Source of the DNA: Bacillota bacterium
GTDB taxonomy: Bacteria; Bacillota; Clostridia; Christensenellales; SZUA-584
DNA: 64,000 bases
Assembly: GCA_023406895.1 (NCBI GenBank)
Contig: JAEXTV010000005.1
Span: 1-64,000 of the forward strand
Direction of reading: 5' to 3'
This document shows, piece after piece, positions 26,137-34,522 of the stretch (position 1 is its first letter; each line of letters opens with the position of its first letter). The notes under the pieces are model-generated. The model was not told the DNA's origin. It was given only the letters and a program-made list of their open reading frames with translations, and searched no databases. Made by a program: the position numbers and the translations under genes.

Positions 26137-27534
26137 TCAACGAGCCGCCAGTTCGCGCACCGCGCGAACCAGCGCGTCGATATCCTCATAGGTGTTGTAA
26201 AGCCCGAGCGACGCACGCGCCGCGCTTTTTAGGCCGTAGTGCGCAAGCGCGGGCTGCGCGCAGTGATGCCCCGCACGTATCGCGATGCCGCGGTTATTGA
26301 GCTGCTGCGCAATCGTCATCGGCTCTGCCGTGTCCATCACAAACGCTGCCACACTCATTTTGCTCATCGATGTGCCGATCAGCGTCACGCCCGGTATGCG
26401 CGAGAGGCCTTCCATCATGTATTGCGTGAGCATGCGCTCAAACGCTTCAATCCTCTGCATACCCACTTCACTCAGGTAATCAATCGCCGCGCCGAGCCCC
26501 ACCGCGTCCGCGATATTGCCCGTGCCCGCCTCAAACTTCGCGGGCAGCGGCTGATACTGCGTCTGCTCAAAGCTCACGTTTTGTATCATGCCCCCGCCGC
26601 TTTGGTACGGCGGCATATTTTCGAGCAGCGCTTTTTTGCCGTACAGCACGCCGATGCCCGTCGGCGCGTACACCTTATGCCCCGAAAACACGTAGAAATC
26701 CGCGTCCATCTCCTGTACGTTAACCGGCATATGCGGCGCGGCCTGTGCCCCGTCCACGAGTATCAGCGCGCCATGCCGGTGCGCCATATCTGCAAGCTGC
26801 CTCACCGGGTTTACCGTCCCCAGCACGTTTGACACATGGGACACGCAGACGAGCTTCGTCCTCGGAGTGAAAAGCTGCTCGAACGCAAAGGCTTTCAAAT
26901 CGCCTTTCATGTCCATCGGCGCGGCTTTGATGACCGCGCCCGTCTTCTCTGCCACGCGCTGCCAAGGCACAATATTCGAGTGGTGCTCCATTTCGGTTAA
27001 TATGATCTCATCGCCCGGCATTAAATTGGCCATTCCCCAGCTGGCCGCCACGAGATTGATGCCCTCGGTCGCGCCGCGCACGAATATGATCTCCTCGTTA
27101 GACGACGCGCCGATGAAGCCGCGCACCTTGCTGCGCGCGTCCTCATAGCACATCGTTGCCTGCTGCGCGAGCGTATGGGCCCCACGGTGCACATTGGAAT
27201 TGCACGCACTGTAATACCGGCTCACTGCGTCAATCACACACTGCGGCTTTTGCGTTGTCGCCGCGTTATCGAGCCATACGAGCGGCTTGCCGTTCACCTT
27301 GCTCCTTAATATGGGGAAATCATCACGCACATACAGCGCCGTATGAGAGTGGGCATTTTTCGCCGCCGGAGCGCCCATGTGCTGCCGCATAAAGTAATAC
27401 GGCAGTTCCGCCGGCATTTCAGGCTGATTTCTTTGTGCATCACTGCGATAAAAGCGATTCGCCAAATCGGCAAGCTCTGTCTGCCGCTGTGATTCCATTT
27501 CTCTGCCAAACCATGGCGTATTATTTGTAATCAT
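26137..27534 (-). CDS. SufS-type cysteine desulfurase, predicted encapsulin cargo
   Basis: The 465-residue PLP enzyme matches group II (SufS/CsdA) desulfurases from about residue 70 on (DDFPILRSKVNGKPLVWLDNAATTQKP). The PLP lysine is K287 in FSGHKVYAPTG and the catalytic cysteine C425 in RAGHHCAQP. Compared with E. coli SufS it carries about 65 extra N-terminal residues, low in complexity and rich in Gln/Asn/Pro. In family 2A encapsulin systems such an N-terminal extension directs the desulfurase into the shell. The ATG at 27534 lies inside the last codons of the shell gene (14-base overlap) with GAGGTGG before it, so the two are translationally coupled. It releases sulfur from cysteine as persulfide. 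No SufB/C/D/U gene is adjacent, which argues against a housekeeping Suf operon. Confidence 0.92.
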   Translation of the reverse strand: MITNNTPWFGREMESQRQTELADLANRFYRSDAQRNQPEMPAELPYYFMRQHMGAPAAKNAHSHTALYVRDDFPILRSKVNGKPLVWLDNAATTQKPQCVIDAVSRYYSACNSNVHRGAHTLAQQATMCYEDARSKVRGFIGASSNEEIIFVRGATEGINLVAASWGMANLMPGDEIILTEMEHHSNIVPWQRVAEKTGAVIKAAPMDMKGDLKAFAFEQLFTPRTKLVCVSHVSNVLGTVNPVRQLADMAHRHGALILVDGAQAAPHMPVNVQEMDADFYVFSGHKVYAPTGIGVLYGKKALLENMPPYQSGGGMIQNVSFEQTQYQPLPAKFEAGTGNIADAVGLGAAIDYLSEVGMQRIEAFERMLTQYMMEGLSRIPGVTLIGTSMSKMSVAAFVMDTAEPMTIAQQLNNRGIAIRAGHHCAQPALAHYGLKSAARASLGLYNTYEDIDALVRAVRELAAR

Positions 27535-28507
27535 AGTAGTTTCCCACCTCGACATTCTCGAGAACACCCAAAGCGTCGTCCGCGAGCACAGCGATAGAGA
27601 AATAAAGGCTTAATATATACGAGGCAATGCCCCGGTTGTCGATGCCGCCAAGCCTCATCGAAAGGCTGGGCACATGTGTCTCGTCGGGTATTCCCGGCTG
27701 ATGCAGTCCCACAACGCCCTGCTCCTTTTCGCCCACGCGAAGCAGCAGGATGTTCGTGTGCCCGCCCTGTGTGCTCGTATGAGCACGGTTTCCCACGAGC
27801 AGCTTATCACACGGCACAAGCGGCACGCCGCGCCATGTGATGAAAGGAGACCCAAAGATATTCACCGCGACAGGCGGCACACCGCGCCGCGTGCATTCCC
27901 GTCCGAACGCCGCAATTGCGCGCGGATGCGCAAGGAAAAACGCGGGCTTTTTCCAAACCTTCGCAAGCAGCTCATCGAGATCATCCGGCATGGGTGCGCC
28001 GCGCCTTGCCTTCACGCACATATCGGGCGACGCCGCATTGAGCAGGCCGAATTCCGGATTGTTGATCATCTCCCACTCCTGCCGTTCCTTCATCGCTTCA
28101 ATCGTCAAGCGCATCTGTTCCTGTTTCTGGTCGATGGGGCTGTTAAAAATATCTGTCACGTTGGTATTGAGCCTCAGTATCGTCTGGATCAGGCTGAGCA
28201 TATATTCTTTTGGATCATCTTCGTAATCGGGGTATGTCTCGCTGATGCTGTCTTCATTGATCGGCCGGTGATTGGCTGCGATCATCTTTTCTCCGTATTC
28301 ATTAACGGATTCGTGCATGTCCTGTCCCCTTTTGATGCGGTTCACGCGGTAAATGCCCGCTTCCACACCCACCCACGGCAGAAAATCCAAAAACCAGCGG
28401 GGTGTGATGCTGTCCATCATCGGCGGCGTTTTGGTTGTATTTGAAAGCCTTCGGGCGGCACTTGGGTACAAACTCATATGTGACATAGACGGGTCGTATT
28501 GATTCAT
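27521..28507 (-). CDS. Family 2A (SrpI-like) encapsulin shell protein
   Basis: The 328-residue protein resembles the SrpI-type encapsulin shell. A flexible N-terminal arm (about 1-33) is followed by the hallmark TPRWFLDFLPWV (35-46) and EAGIYRVNR (49-57). An acidic helical segment (about 75-110) and an HK97-type body with AHPRAIAAFGRECTRRGVPP and GSPFITWRGVPLVPCDKL come next, then a conserved SMRLGGIDNRGIASYILSLYFSIAVL-like end written here in part. Such proteins self-assemble into icosahedral compartments of about 25 nm that enclose a cysteine desulfurase; published members store sulfur. The coupled downstream desulfurase gene strongly supports the call. AAGGTGAGG precedes the ATG. The shell assignment rests on recalled motifs and context. 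Confidence 0.85.
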   Translation of the reverse strand: MNQYDPSMSHMSLYPSAARRLSNTTKTPPMMDSITPRWFLDFLPWVGVEAGIYRVNRIKRGQDMHESVNEYGEKMIAANHRPINEDSISETYPDYEDDPKEYMLSLIQTILRLNTNVTDIFNSPIDQKQEQMRLTIEAMKERQEWEMINNPEFGLLNAASPDMCVKARRGAPMPDDLDELLAKVWKKPAFFLAHPRAIAAFGRECTRRGVPPVAVNIFGSPFITWRGVPLVPCDKLLVGNRAHTSTQGGHTNILLLRVGEKEQGVVGLHQPGIPDETHVPSLSMRLGGIDNRGIASYILSLYFSIAVLADDALGVLENVEVGNYYDYK

Positions 28508-28552
28508 GACTCCTCACCTTCTTCTATCGATAAAACCATAACGGTCTTCTTA

Positions 28553-28580
28553 TACTATATGAATACGCCCTTTGCTCTGT
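28553..28580 (-). promoter_or_regulatory. Possible sigma-K-like promoter of the encapsulin operon
   Basis: On the minus strand CATATAGTA (plus 28553-28561) fits the mother-cell sporulation -10 pattern CATANNNTA, with the short -35 AC 17 bases upstream (plus 28579-28580). No good sigma-A pair is apparent in this region. The motif is short and could occur by chance. Confidence 0.3.
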
Positions 28581-29069
28581 GCCAGAGGGAAAAGTCAAAC
28601 AATTTTGCGGAAAGGTCTTTCTTCTTTTGAATGCAGCACAAAGAAAGGCCCATCCATGCCATGTTGAAAGCAGCATGATCAAGGCGTCCGCCGGGCAAAA
28701 TGGGCAGCACGATGGCATCGGTTTGACGCTGTGAGAATTGGTTATGCTTTTCACTGTTGACATCGTGATATTTGATAATTGCGTCTGCATAAAATAATAT
28801 CAAAGCAGAGCGGCGATAAAGGTATTGTTATGGGGCGGGATGAAGAGAAGAAACAAAGAGAACGAACGACCGAAATAAAAAAAGAACAACCCAAACAAAC
28901 GATCACGGCTTATATTGGCCTGCAGAATGAGCCGCTCGGCGCAGAACCTAATATTTCCATTTCCTTTCAAATCAGTCTGCGGCTCTTTTGTGTGGCTTTT
29001 GCCATATCCCGCATGGAGAAGGACAGCAACGAGCAAGGCACGCCCTCTCAGACTTAGCCGGCTCGTTGT
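28581..29069. other. Gene-poor stretch between encapsulin operon and small peptide gene
   Basis: A plus-strand frame with an ATG at 28830 encodes a 75-residue charged, Lys/Glu/Arg-rich sequence ending at 29057. It lacks a convincing ribosome binding site and I do not call it. Nothing else is supported. Confidence 0.35.
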
Positions 29070-29095
29070 AAAAAAAAGAAGGGTGAGAACCCTTC
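29070..29095 (-). terminator. Terminator of the Cys/Gly/Trp-rich peptide gene
   Basis: The perfect seven-pair stem GAAGGGT/ACCCTTC with a GAGA loop runs into a T-tract on the minus strand, about 95 bases after the peptide stop. Confidence 0.75.
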
Positions 29096-29188
29096 GTATG
29101 CAGGAATGTATCGGCCCGCCGTTGATGGCGAGCCTTGTGGGTGCCTTAAAAACCGCTAGCCTTAACGAAATGAGCCGCCTTAGCGTTG

Positions 29189-29320
29189 TTACCAACGACA
29201 GCCGCAGCCACCGCGCCAGCCGCAGCCACCGCCCCAGCCACCGCAGCCGCCGCCCCAGCCACCGCAACAGCCGCCCCAACGGTTCCCACCGCAGCAGCCC
29301 CAATTACACCGATTACACAT
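29189..29320 (-). CDS. 43-residue Cys/Gly/Trp-rich peptide
   Basis: The short frame starts MCNRCNWGCCGGNRWGG and continues as a GGW/GGGC-type repeat ending CGCRW. It contains 10 Cys, 19 Gly, 6 Trp, 4 Arg, 3 Asn and no residue besides these and the initial Met. A G-rich ribosome binding site lies eight bases before the ATG and a strong terminator lies downstream. The extreme composition in one frame, with Cys spaced singly and in pairs, argues for a real gene rather than noise. It could be a cross-linking structural peptide, for example of the spore coat (the spore receptor locus is divergent, 141 bases away), a metal-binding peptide, or a secreted peptide precursor. No signal sequence is present. 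Function unknown. Confidence 0.6.
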   Translation of the reverse strand: MCNRCNWGCCGGNRWGGCCGGWGGGCGGWGGGCGWRGGCGCRW

Positions 29321-29461
29321 CTTTCTCACCCCCCTAACCTATATATATTCGATAACCTGAATGTTGTCACAGTCTCACGATAAATCGCAGAAATAGACAC
29401 TGCCGCGCATATTTTTGATCATTCATAGAAAAATAAGAAAAGATATATTGGGGAGAATGCC

Positions 29462-31006
29462 ATGTTTCACATATCTTCGAAAAAAAAGCAGGACGCAGTA
29501 GATCGCGCCATTCAGGAAATAGATAAGGATCTGGAAGGTGCTGTGCTTTCACGTTCCCTTGATAAAAACATGGCCATGCTCAATGAGTTTTTTAAAGACG
29601 TCGACATCTTTAAAACAAAGCTGATTGCCATTGCCCACAACGAACAAGTTAGATTTGGGCTTGCTTATTGCTCCAGCGTTACCGACATTGCACTGTTGAG
29701 TGAGAATATTATTGAACCGCTCACAACGTATTCGGAATACCACGACAACGACATCCTGTCAGCCCTTATGAAACAGGTGATTCAGGTCGGTGACATTGAA
29801 AAATCAAGCCGTGTGGCCGATATCGTTGAAGCGATTTGCAGCGGAGATACAATTGTTTTTGCGGATGGTGAAGCCGAGGCTTTAATCGTCAGCACCAAGA
29901 GTTTTCCCACGCGTTCCATAACCGAGCCCGAAAACGAACGATCACTGAGCGGCCCGCGCGAAGGTTTTACCGAATCTATTCTGACGAATATCGCTATGCT
30001 GAGGCGCAGAGTTCACACCAATAAATTGAAGATAAAACTGATATCGCTTGGCAAAAGATCAAAAACAAAGGTCTGTATCTGCTATATTGATGGCCTGGTG
30101 CATAATAAGATTCTATCCGAATTGAATAAACGCCTTGAAAAAATAGACATCGACGCGGTGCTTGATACCAACTATATATCCGAATTGATCAAGGATAGCC
30201 GGATTTCACCTTTCCGCACCACCGGCAAAACCGAAAGGCCGGATACGGTCATCGCACGGCTGCTCGAAGGGCGCATCGCACTGATCGTGGACGGAAGCCC
30301 CACAGCGCTGACAGTGCCGTTTCTTTTTGTTGAAAATTTTCAAAGCAGCGAAGATTATTACATGAATTATTACTACGCATCGTTTTCCCGCATGCTGCGT
30401 ATGTTCGGCTTTCTGCTTACGCTGATCGTCCCGGGTCTGTATATAGCGGTCGTCGCCTATCATCATGAGATGCTGCCCACACAGCTGCTGCTCAACATTG
30501 CCGCCGAACGCTCCGGAGTTCCGCTGCCCGCATCCGTTGAAGCTTTTGTGATGCTGATCGTGTTTGATATTTTGCGTGAAACGGGTGTCCGCATGCCGTC
30601 CAATATCGGCCAAGCGCTCAGCATTGTGGGCGCTCTTGTCATCGGGCAGTCCGCTGTTGAAGCCAGAATGGTCGCCGCGCCGATGATCATTATCGTGGCA
30701 CTCACCGGCATTACGAATCTGCTTGTGCCGCGTTTAAGCGGTCCCGTGATTCTCATCCGATACTTTCTGCTTCTCGGTGCGTCGCTGTTTGGTTTTTATG
30801 GATTTGCGCTGGGAATTGCCGCTGGAATTATCCATATACTCAATTTGCGTTCTTTTGGCATACCGCAAATTACTGCCGCAGGAAATGTACGCTTCCAGGA
30901 GGTTAAGGATACCGCTTTCCGCGCTCCATGGTGGAAAATGCGGCTGCGTCCCAAGGGACTGGCTCGTGACAAAACACGTTTGAAAACGGGTGGAAATGAT
31001 TCATGA
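29462..31006 (+). CDS. Spore germination receptor subunit A (GerA family)
   Basis: The 514-residue protein has the GerA layout: a large N-terminal soluble region (about 1-300) and then about five membrane helices (from MLRMFGFLLTLIVPGLYIAVVAYHHEMLPTQLL). The conserved ILRETGVRMPSNIGQALSIVGALVIGQ block lies near 380. It forms part of the nutrient-sensing channel in the spore inner membrane that triggers germination. GGGGAG precedes the ATG. It heads a four-gene unit A-C-small protein-B. Expression is expected in the forespore (sigma-G), but I could not identify a convincing sigma-G promoter. Confidence 0.95.
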   Translation: MFHISSKKKQDAVDRAIQEIDKDLEGAVLSRSLDKNMAMLNEFFKDVDIFKTKLIAIAHNEQVRFGLAYCSSVTDIALLSENIIEPLTTYSEYHDNDILSALMKQVIQVGDIEKSSRVADIVEAICSGDTIVFADGEAEALIVSTKSFPTRSITEPENERSLSGPREGFTESILTNIAMLRRRVHTNKLKIKLISLGKRSKTKVCICYIDGLVHNKILSELNKRLEKIDIDAVLDTNYISELIKDSRISPFRTTGKTERPDTVIARLLEGRIALIVDGSPTALTVPFLFVENFQSSEDYYMNYYYASFSRMLRMFGFLLTLIVPGLYIAVVAYHHEMLPTQLLLNIAAERSGVPLPASVEAFVMLIVFDILRETGVRMPSNIGQALSIVGALVIGQSAVEARMVAAPMIIIVALTGITNLLVPRLSGPVILIRYFLLLGASLFGFYGFALGIAAGIIHILNLRSFGIPQITAAGNVRFQEVKDTAFRAPWWKMRLRPKGLARDKTRLKTGGNDS

Positions 31007-32139
31007 TCAGAAAATCTCTTTGTCTTTTTTTTATCATCGCAATCCTGATTTGCGGCGGCTGCTGGAACTACCAAGGGCTCGACCAAATGTCTATTGTTTC
31101 GGGATTCTCTATCGACATAGACAAAGAGACGGGGCTTTATAAGGTCTCATTCCAAATCGTTGATTTATCGGGGAACGTGAATGTGGAAGGCATTAATGCG
31201 AAAATACTGGAATCCGAAGGAAAGTCGCTTTTCGATGCCTGCAGAAATGCGAAGACAGCTATTTTGGGCAAGCTCTACTTTGGACATGCGCAGGTTGTGA
31301 TCATCAGCGACGAAATTGCACGTGAAAAAGACTTAAGAGTTCTTCTCGACTGGATGCTGCACGATTCCGAAATGCGCGAGACATTAAAGGTTGTGGTCTC
31401 CACTGAACAAACGGCGAGTGATGTTTTGGAAAACGAAACCCTTGTTGGGCCAATCACCGCATTTGACATCAGCAAATATATTCAAGACGACAACAAGGTG
31501 ACTCTATCGACATCGTACAAACAGCTTTATGAAATATACAACACGCTTGAAACCAAAGGGATTGACTTGACGCTCCCGGCGATATGCACGACAGAAACCG
31601 GCGGCAGAACAATTCCGAAATTATGCGGCACGGCGGTTTTTAAAGGAGAAAGACTGGCGGGCTATTTAAGCGTTGATGAATCGAAATATTTTCTTTTTGC
31701 TGTTGATCATGTGAAAGGCGGTCTGTTGACTTTCCCTGCCAGCGGTGAGGGCAGTGACAATATCACGCTCGAAATCAATGAGAGTAAAACAGACAGTTCG
31801 TATACATACAAAGACGGCAAACTTGTAATAAAGCTTGAACCCCAAACGGATGTCTTTTTGGCTGAATGTGAAATTCCTGTTGACGTTATGGACAAGCAGA
31901 CGATAAAAGAACTTGAAAAAAACGCGGCTTTGGTGCTTGCGCAGCGAATGGTCCAAACCATTCAAAAAGTGCAATCAGAATTCGAAGCCGACATATTCGG
32001 CTTTGGCAGTTTGGTTTACAAATCGGACTATGCGCTATGGCAAAAGATCAGCAAGGACTGGGGTACAATTTTCAAAACGCTGGAGGTTCAGGTGAATGCC
32101 AAGGTGAACATTATCAGTTCCTCCTTAATAAAGGAATGA
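31003..32139 (+). CDS. Spore germination receptor subunit C lipoprotein (Ger(x)C)
   Basis: The 378-residue product has a lipoprotein signal ending in CGGCWNYQGL, close to the usual GCWD start of mature GerC proteins. It carries the three-domain Ger(x)C body, with VSGFSIDIDKETG and FGHAQVVIISDEIARE as recognisable family segments. It is anchored to the outer face of the spore inner membrane and needed for receptor function. It overlaps subunit A by four bases (ATGA). Gene order A then C differs from the A-B-C order of Bacillus gerA. Confidence 0.93.
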   Translation: MIRKSLCLFFIIAILICGGCWNYQGLDQMSIVSGFSIDIDKETGLYKVSFQIVDLSGNVNVEGINAKILESEGKSLFDACRNAKTAILGKLYFGHAQVVIISDEIAREKDLRVLLDWMLHDSEMRETLKVVVSTEQTASDVLENETLVGPITAFDISKYIQDDNKVTLSTSYKQLYEIYNTLETKGIDLTLPAICTTETGGRTIPKLCGTAVFKGERLAGYLSVDESKYFLFAVDHVKGGLLTFPASGEGSDNITLEINESKTDSSYTYKDGKLVIKLEPQTDVFLAECEIPVDVMDKQTIKELEKNAALVLAQRMVQTIQKVQSEFEADIFGFGSLVYKSDYALWQKISKDWGTIFKTLEVQVNAKVNIISSSLIKE

Positions 32140-32152
32140 GAGGAGTCCTTCC

Positions 32153-32368
32153 ATGCTGGTCGGTATGATCCTAGCCCTTTTTGCAGGAGTCGTGTTCATC
32201 GATTATATACCTAACAGGAAACGGCGAAAACGGAAGGAAAATATTTTCTATGGCGTCGTGTTGGCTGTCAGTTTCTGCATCCTGATGCTTTACGGGATGG
32301 GGCTTGTTCTTCCCAGCCCCACAACAGCGATAGAAGACGCCGTCAAGGCTATTGTTCCGGTTAAATAA
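32153..32368 (+). CDS. Small two-helix membrane protein in the germination locus
   Basis: The 71-residue protein has two membrane helices (about 3-19 and 31-53) joined by a strongly basic loop (NRKRRKRKE). AGGAG lies seven bases before the ATG and the gene sits 13 bases after subunit C and 15 before subunit B. Small two-helix D subunits accompany some GerA-type receptors in Bacillus and modulate them; this may be an equivalent, but I see no specific sequence match. Confidence 0.6.
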   Translation: MLVGMILALFAGVVFIDYIPNRKRRKRKENIFYGVVLAVSFCILMLYGMGLVLPSPTTAIEDAVKAIVPVK

Positions 32369-32383
32369 AAAGAGGAGTACCCT

Positions 32384-33478
32384 ATGCCAAAAGAAATGAT
32401 ATCTATGCGTCAGGCATTTTGTATCATCGTCGTCTTCATCTGGGGCAGCAGCATTGTCATGGGCATCAGTTCGGAAGCCGGCCAGGATTCTTGGTTTTCC
32501 CTGTTGATTGGCTTTATGCTTGCCATCCCCATCTTTTTGATATACAGCCGTGTAATGCGGCTCTATCCGGAAAAGAATATATTTGCCATTCTTCAAATTG
32601 TTTTCGGAAAAATAGCGGGCGGCATCATGATTCTGCTTATGAGTTGGTATGCGCTGCACCTTTGTTCCATTGTTCTGTGCAACTTCACACAGTTTATTGA
32701 GATCGTTGCAATGCCGGAAACACCGCAGCTGCCGCTGTTGATCTTGATGCTGGCGGTAACGACTTACCTCGCGATGAGCGGCGTGGAGACGTTAGGAAAG
32801 TGGTCAATCATCATCATGCCCATCGTCGCCGGCGTTGCTCTATTTACCGTCATCACAGCGCTGCATCATATGGATTTCTCCAATATATTGCCCGTCATGT
32901 CGCATGATTTCTCAACAATTACGAATGGGGCGCGCAAAGTTTTTTCCTTTCCTTTTGCGGAGACGGTGCTTTTTTTAGGCGTCGCGGATGTTGTAAAAAG
33001 GCAGACCAGCCCGTATAAGCTTTATATCTATGCCTCCGCTTTCGGAGCACTCATCCTTCTCATTGTGATGCTGCGCAACATTGAACTGCTTGGCCCATTG
33101 TCTCAGATCGAATATTTTCCGTCCTATATTGCTGCGCGCATCATCGATATCGGGGATGTGCTGACGCGTATTGAAGGCACCATATCGATGAATTTCATAC
33201 TGACCGGCATCACCAAAATCACGCTTTGTCTGCTTGTTGCCTCCAAAGGCATTGCCCATCTGCTTGGCGTCTCCAACTACAGACAGGTCCTCATCCCGTT
33301 ATCGGTTTTCGCTCTTGCGCTGAGCTCCACGCTGTATAACAGTGCCATGCAGATGTTCGGTTTCCTCAGCGTTTACACGTATTATGCGATGCCCTTTCAG
33401 GTGTTTATTCCTTTAGCGGTCTGGCTGTTCGCTGAAATTAAAACGAAAAGACAAAAAAAGCTGGCAGCACGGCGCTAA
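32384..33478 (+). CDS. Spore germination receptor subunit B (GerB permease family)
   Basis: The 364-residue integral membrane protein has about ten helices and belongs to the spore permease branch of the APC superfamily. It opens with ISMRQAFCIIVVFIWGSSIVMG and has the SVETLGKW-like loop after helix 4 (here MSGVETLGKWSI). In receptors of known function the B subunit binds the nutrient germinant, usually an amino acid or sugar. The ligand here cannot be told from sequence. It is the last gene of the locus and ends in a strong bidirectional terminator. Confidence 0.93.
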   Translation: MPKEMISMRQAFCIIVVFIWGSSIVMGISSEAGQDSWFSLLIGFMLAIPIFLIYSRVMRLYPEKNIFAILQIVFGKIAGGIMILLMSWYALHLCSIVLCNFTQFIEIVAMPETPQLPLLILMLAVTTYLAMSGVETLGKWSIIIMPIVAGVALFTVITALHHMDFSNILPVMSHDFSTITNGARKVFSFPFAETVLFLGVADVVKRQTSPYKLYIYASAFGALILLIVMLRNIELLGPLSQIEYFPSYIAARIIDIGDVLTRIEGTISMNFILTGITKITLCLLVASKGIAHLLGVSNYRQVLIPLSVFALALSSTLYNSAMQMFGFLSVYTYYAMPFQVFIPLAVWLFAEIKTKRQKKLAARR

Positions 33479-33493
33479 ACCCATACTGCCAGC
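33460..33493. terminator. Bidirectional terminator between germination locus and ohr
   Basis: GCTGGCAG (33460-33467) pairs with CTGCCAGC (33486-33493). On the minus strand a CTTTTTTT run follows; on the plus strand GTTGTGTTTT. The left arm overlaps the last codons of subunit B. Confidence 0.8.
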
Positions 33494-33506
33494 GTTGTGT
33501 TTTCCT

Positions 33507-33929
33507 CTATTTTACCTTTGCTGTGACACTTACCTCAATATTCCCGCGCGTCGCATTGGAATACGGGCACACTGTGTGCGCTTCTTTCACGATATCGGCG
33601 GCCGTCTCTAGGTCCGTACCGGCCAATGTCACCACGATATCGGCGGCAAGTGAATAACCGCCCGCATCATTGCGGCCGATCCCCACCGTCACCTCCACAT
33701 CCGGCGGATCAAGCGTGAGCTTGCGCACACGCAGCACATGCTGCACCGCGCTGCCAAAGCAGGCTGAATACCCTGCTGCAAACAGCTGCTCGGGGTTCAC
33801 ACCCTGCGGCTTGGTTCCACCCATTTCCCGCGGCGTTGCCATTTCAAAGCTTAAAGGACTGCCTTGTACCTTCACCTGCCCGTCACGGCCGCCAGTGGCC
33901 AGGGCTGTAGTGCTGTAAGAAATTTTCAT
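33507..33929 (-). CDS. ohr: Organic hydroperoxide resistance protein (Ohr/OsmC family)
   Basis: The 140-residue protein has the two redox cysteines of Ohr: C57 in AAGYSACFGSA and C121 in HTVCPYSNATRGN. The N-terminal TGGRDGQVKVQGSPLSFEMATP and the GVNPEQLFAAGYSACF block are also present. It reduces organic hydroperoxides using dithiol reductants. AAGGAGG lies five bases before the ATG at 33929; the open frame extends further but without support. It follows the DUF6054-like gene by 16 bases and may be co-transcribed with it. No OhrR regulator is adjacent. Confidence 0.95.
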   Translation of the reverse strand: MKISYSTTALATGGRDGQVKVQGSPLSFEMATPREMGGTKPQGVNPEQLFAAGYSACFGSAVQHVLRVRKLTLDPPDVEVTVGIGRNDAGGYSLAADIVVTLAGTDLETAADIVKEAHTVCPYSNATRGNIEVSVTAKVK

Positions 33930-33945
33930 GGTAACCTCCTTGTTA

Positions 33946-34284
33946 TTAAATACGGTAGCGTGAAAGTGCGTTAGCCACCACATTCGAAAAGTTTTTGGAA
34001 GCACCCCAGTCAAAACGGAAGATACCTTCTCCGCCGCCCCCGCTGATTGAGTGGACACGTGTCCGTCCCGTCAAATCATCTATGACGACGGTCAGCGTCA
34101 AACGGTTGCCCGCGCGGTAATAATGTTTTTCATAAACGAGCACCACAAAACCGCCGCCCTGCGGCGCAGACACACCATAGTGGTCGATGCACTCTCCGGT
34201 AATGCTTCCTTTTACCACTGCCTCGTTGATCACATTGATTGTATTCTGTACATCCAGCGAAACAAAGAATGTATCGTCCCCCAC
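33946..34284 (-). CDS. DUF6054-like protein
   Basis: The 112-residue soluble protein has no signal or membrane segment. The pattern, with a central basic aromatic strand (VYEKHYYRAGNRLTLTVVIDDL) and then a Ser/Gly-rich HSISGGGGEGIFRFDWG, resembles the DUF6054 family of Clostridia, whose function is unknown. I chose the GTG at 34284 because GGAGG lies six bases before it; a TTG two codons earlier abuts the ribosome binding site. It is encoded just upstream of ohr. Confidence 0.6.
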   Translation of the reverse strand: MGDDTFFVSLDVQNTINVINEAVVKGSITGECIDHYGVSAPQGGGFVVLVYEKHYYRAGNRLTLTVVIDDLTGRTRVHSISGGGGEGIFRFDWGASKNFSNVVANALSRYRI

Positions 34285-34522
34285 CTTCAACCTCCGAAAA
34301 ACGGAATGACTCCATTGATTAATGGATTATACCATATCCATCCGCTTTTCTCCAGAATGCAAACTGTGAAATAACAAGGAGTGCCGGTGTTTTCGTATTC
34401 TGCAGTGAGAAGATTTGAAATCGTACCGCTATTATAAGATTCAGTAAGAAAACATCGCCTCAATCTGTACAATGACGGCGTTTTTGCTCCTTCAGCGCCT
34501 GCAAAAAGAGGCTGACTTTTCA

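Noticed and set aside
28830..29057. Plus-strand frame encoding a charged Lys/Glu-rich sequence
   Set aside because: No convincing ribosome binding site and no recognisable family; antisense to the small peptide transcript end.
28800..29303. Minus-strand frame rich in Leu-Arg-Trp repeats
   Set aside because: It is another reading frame of the Gly/Cys/Trp-rich peptide gene; the 43-residue frame has the ribosome binding site and stop.
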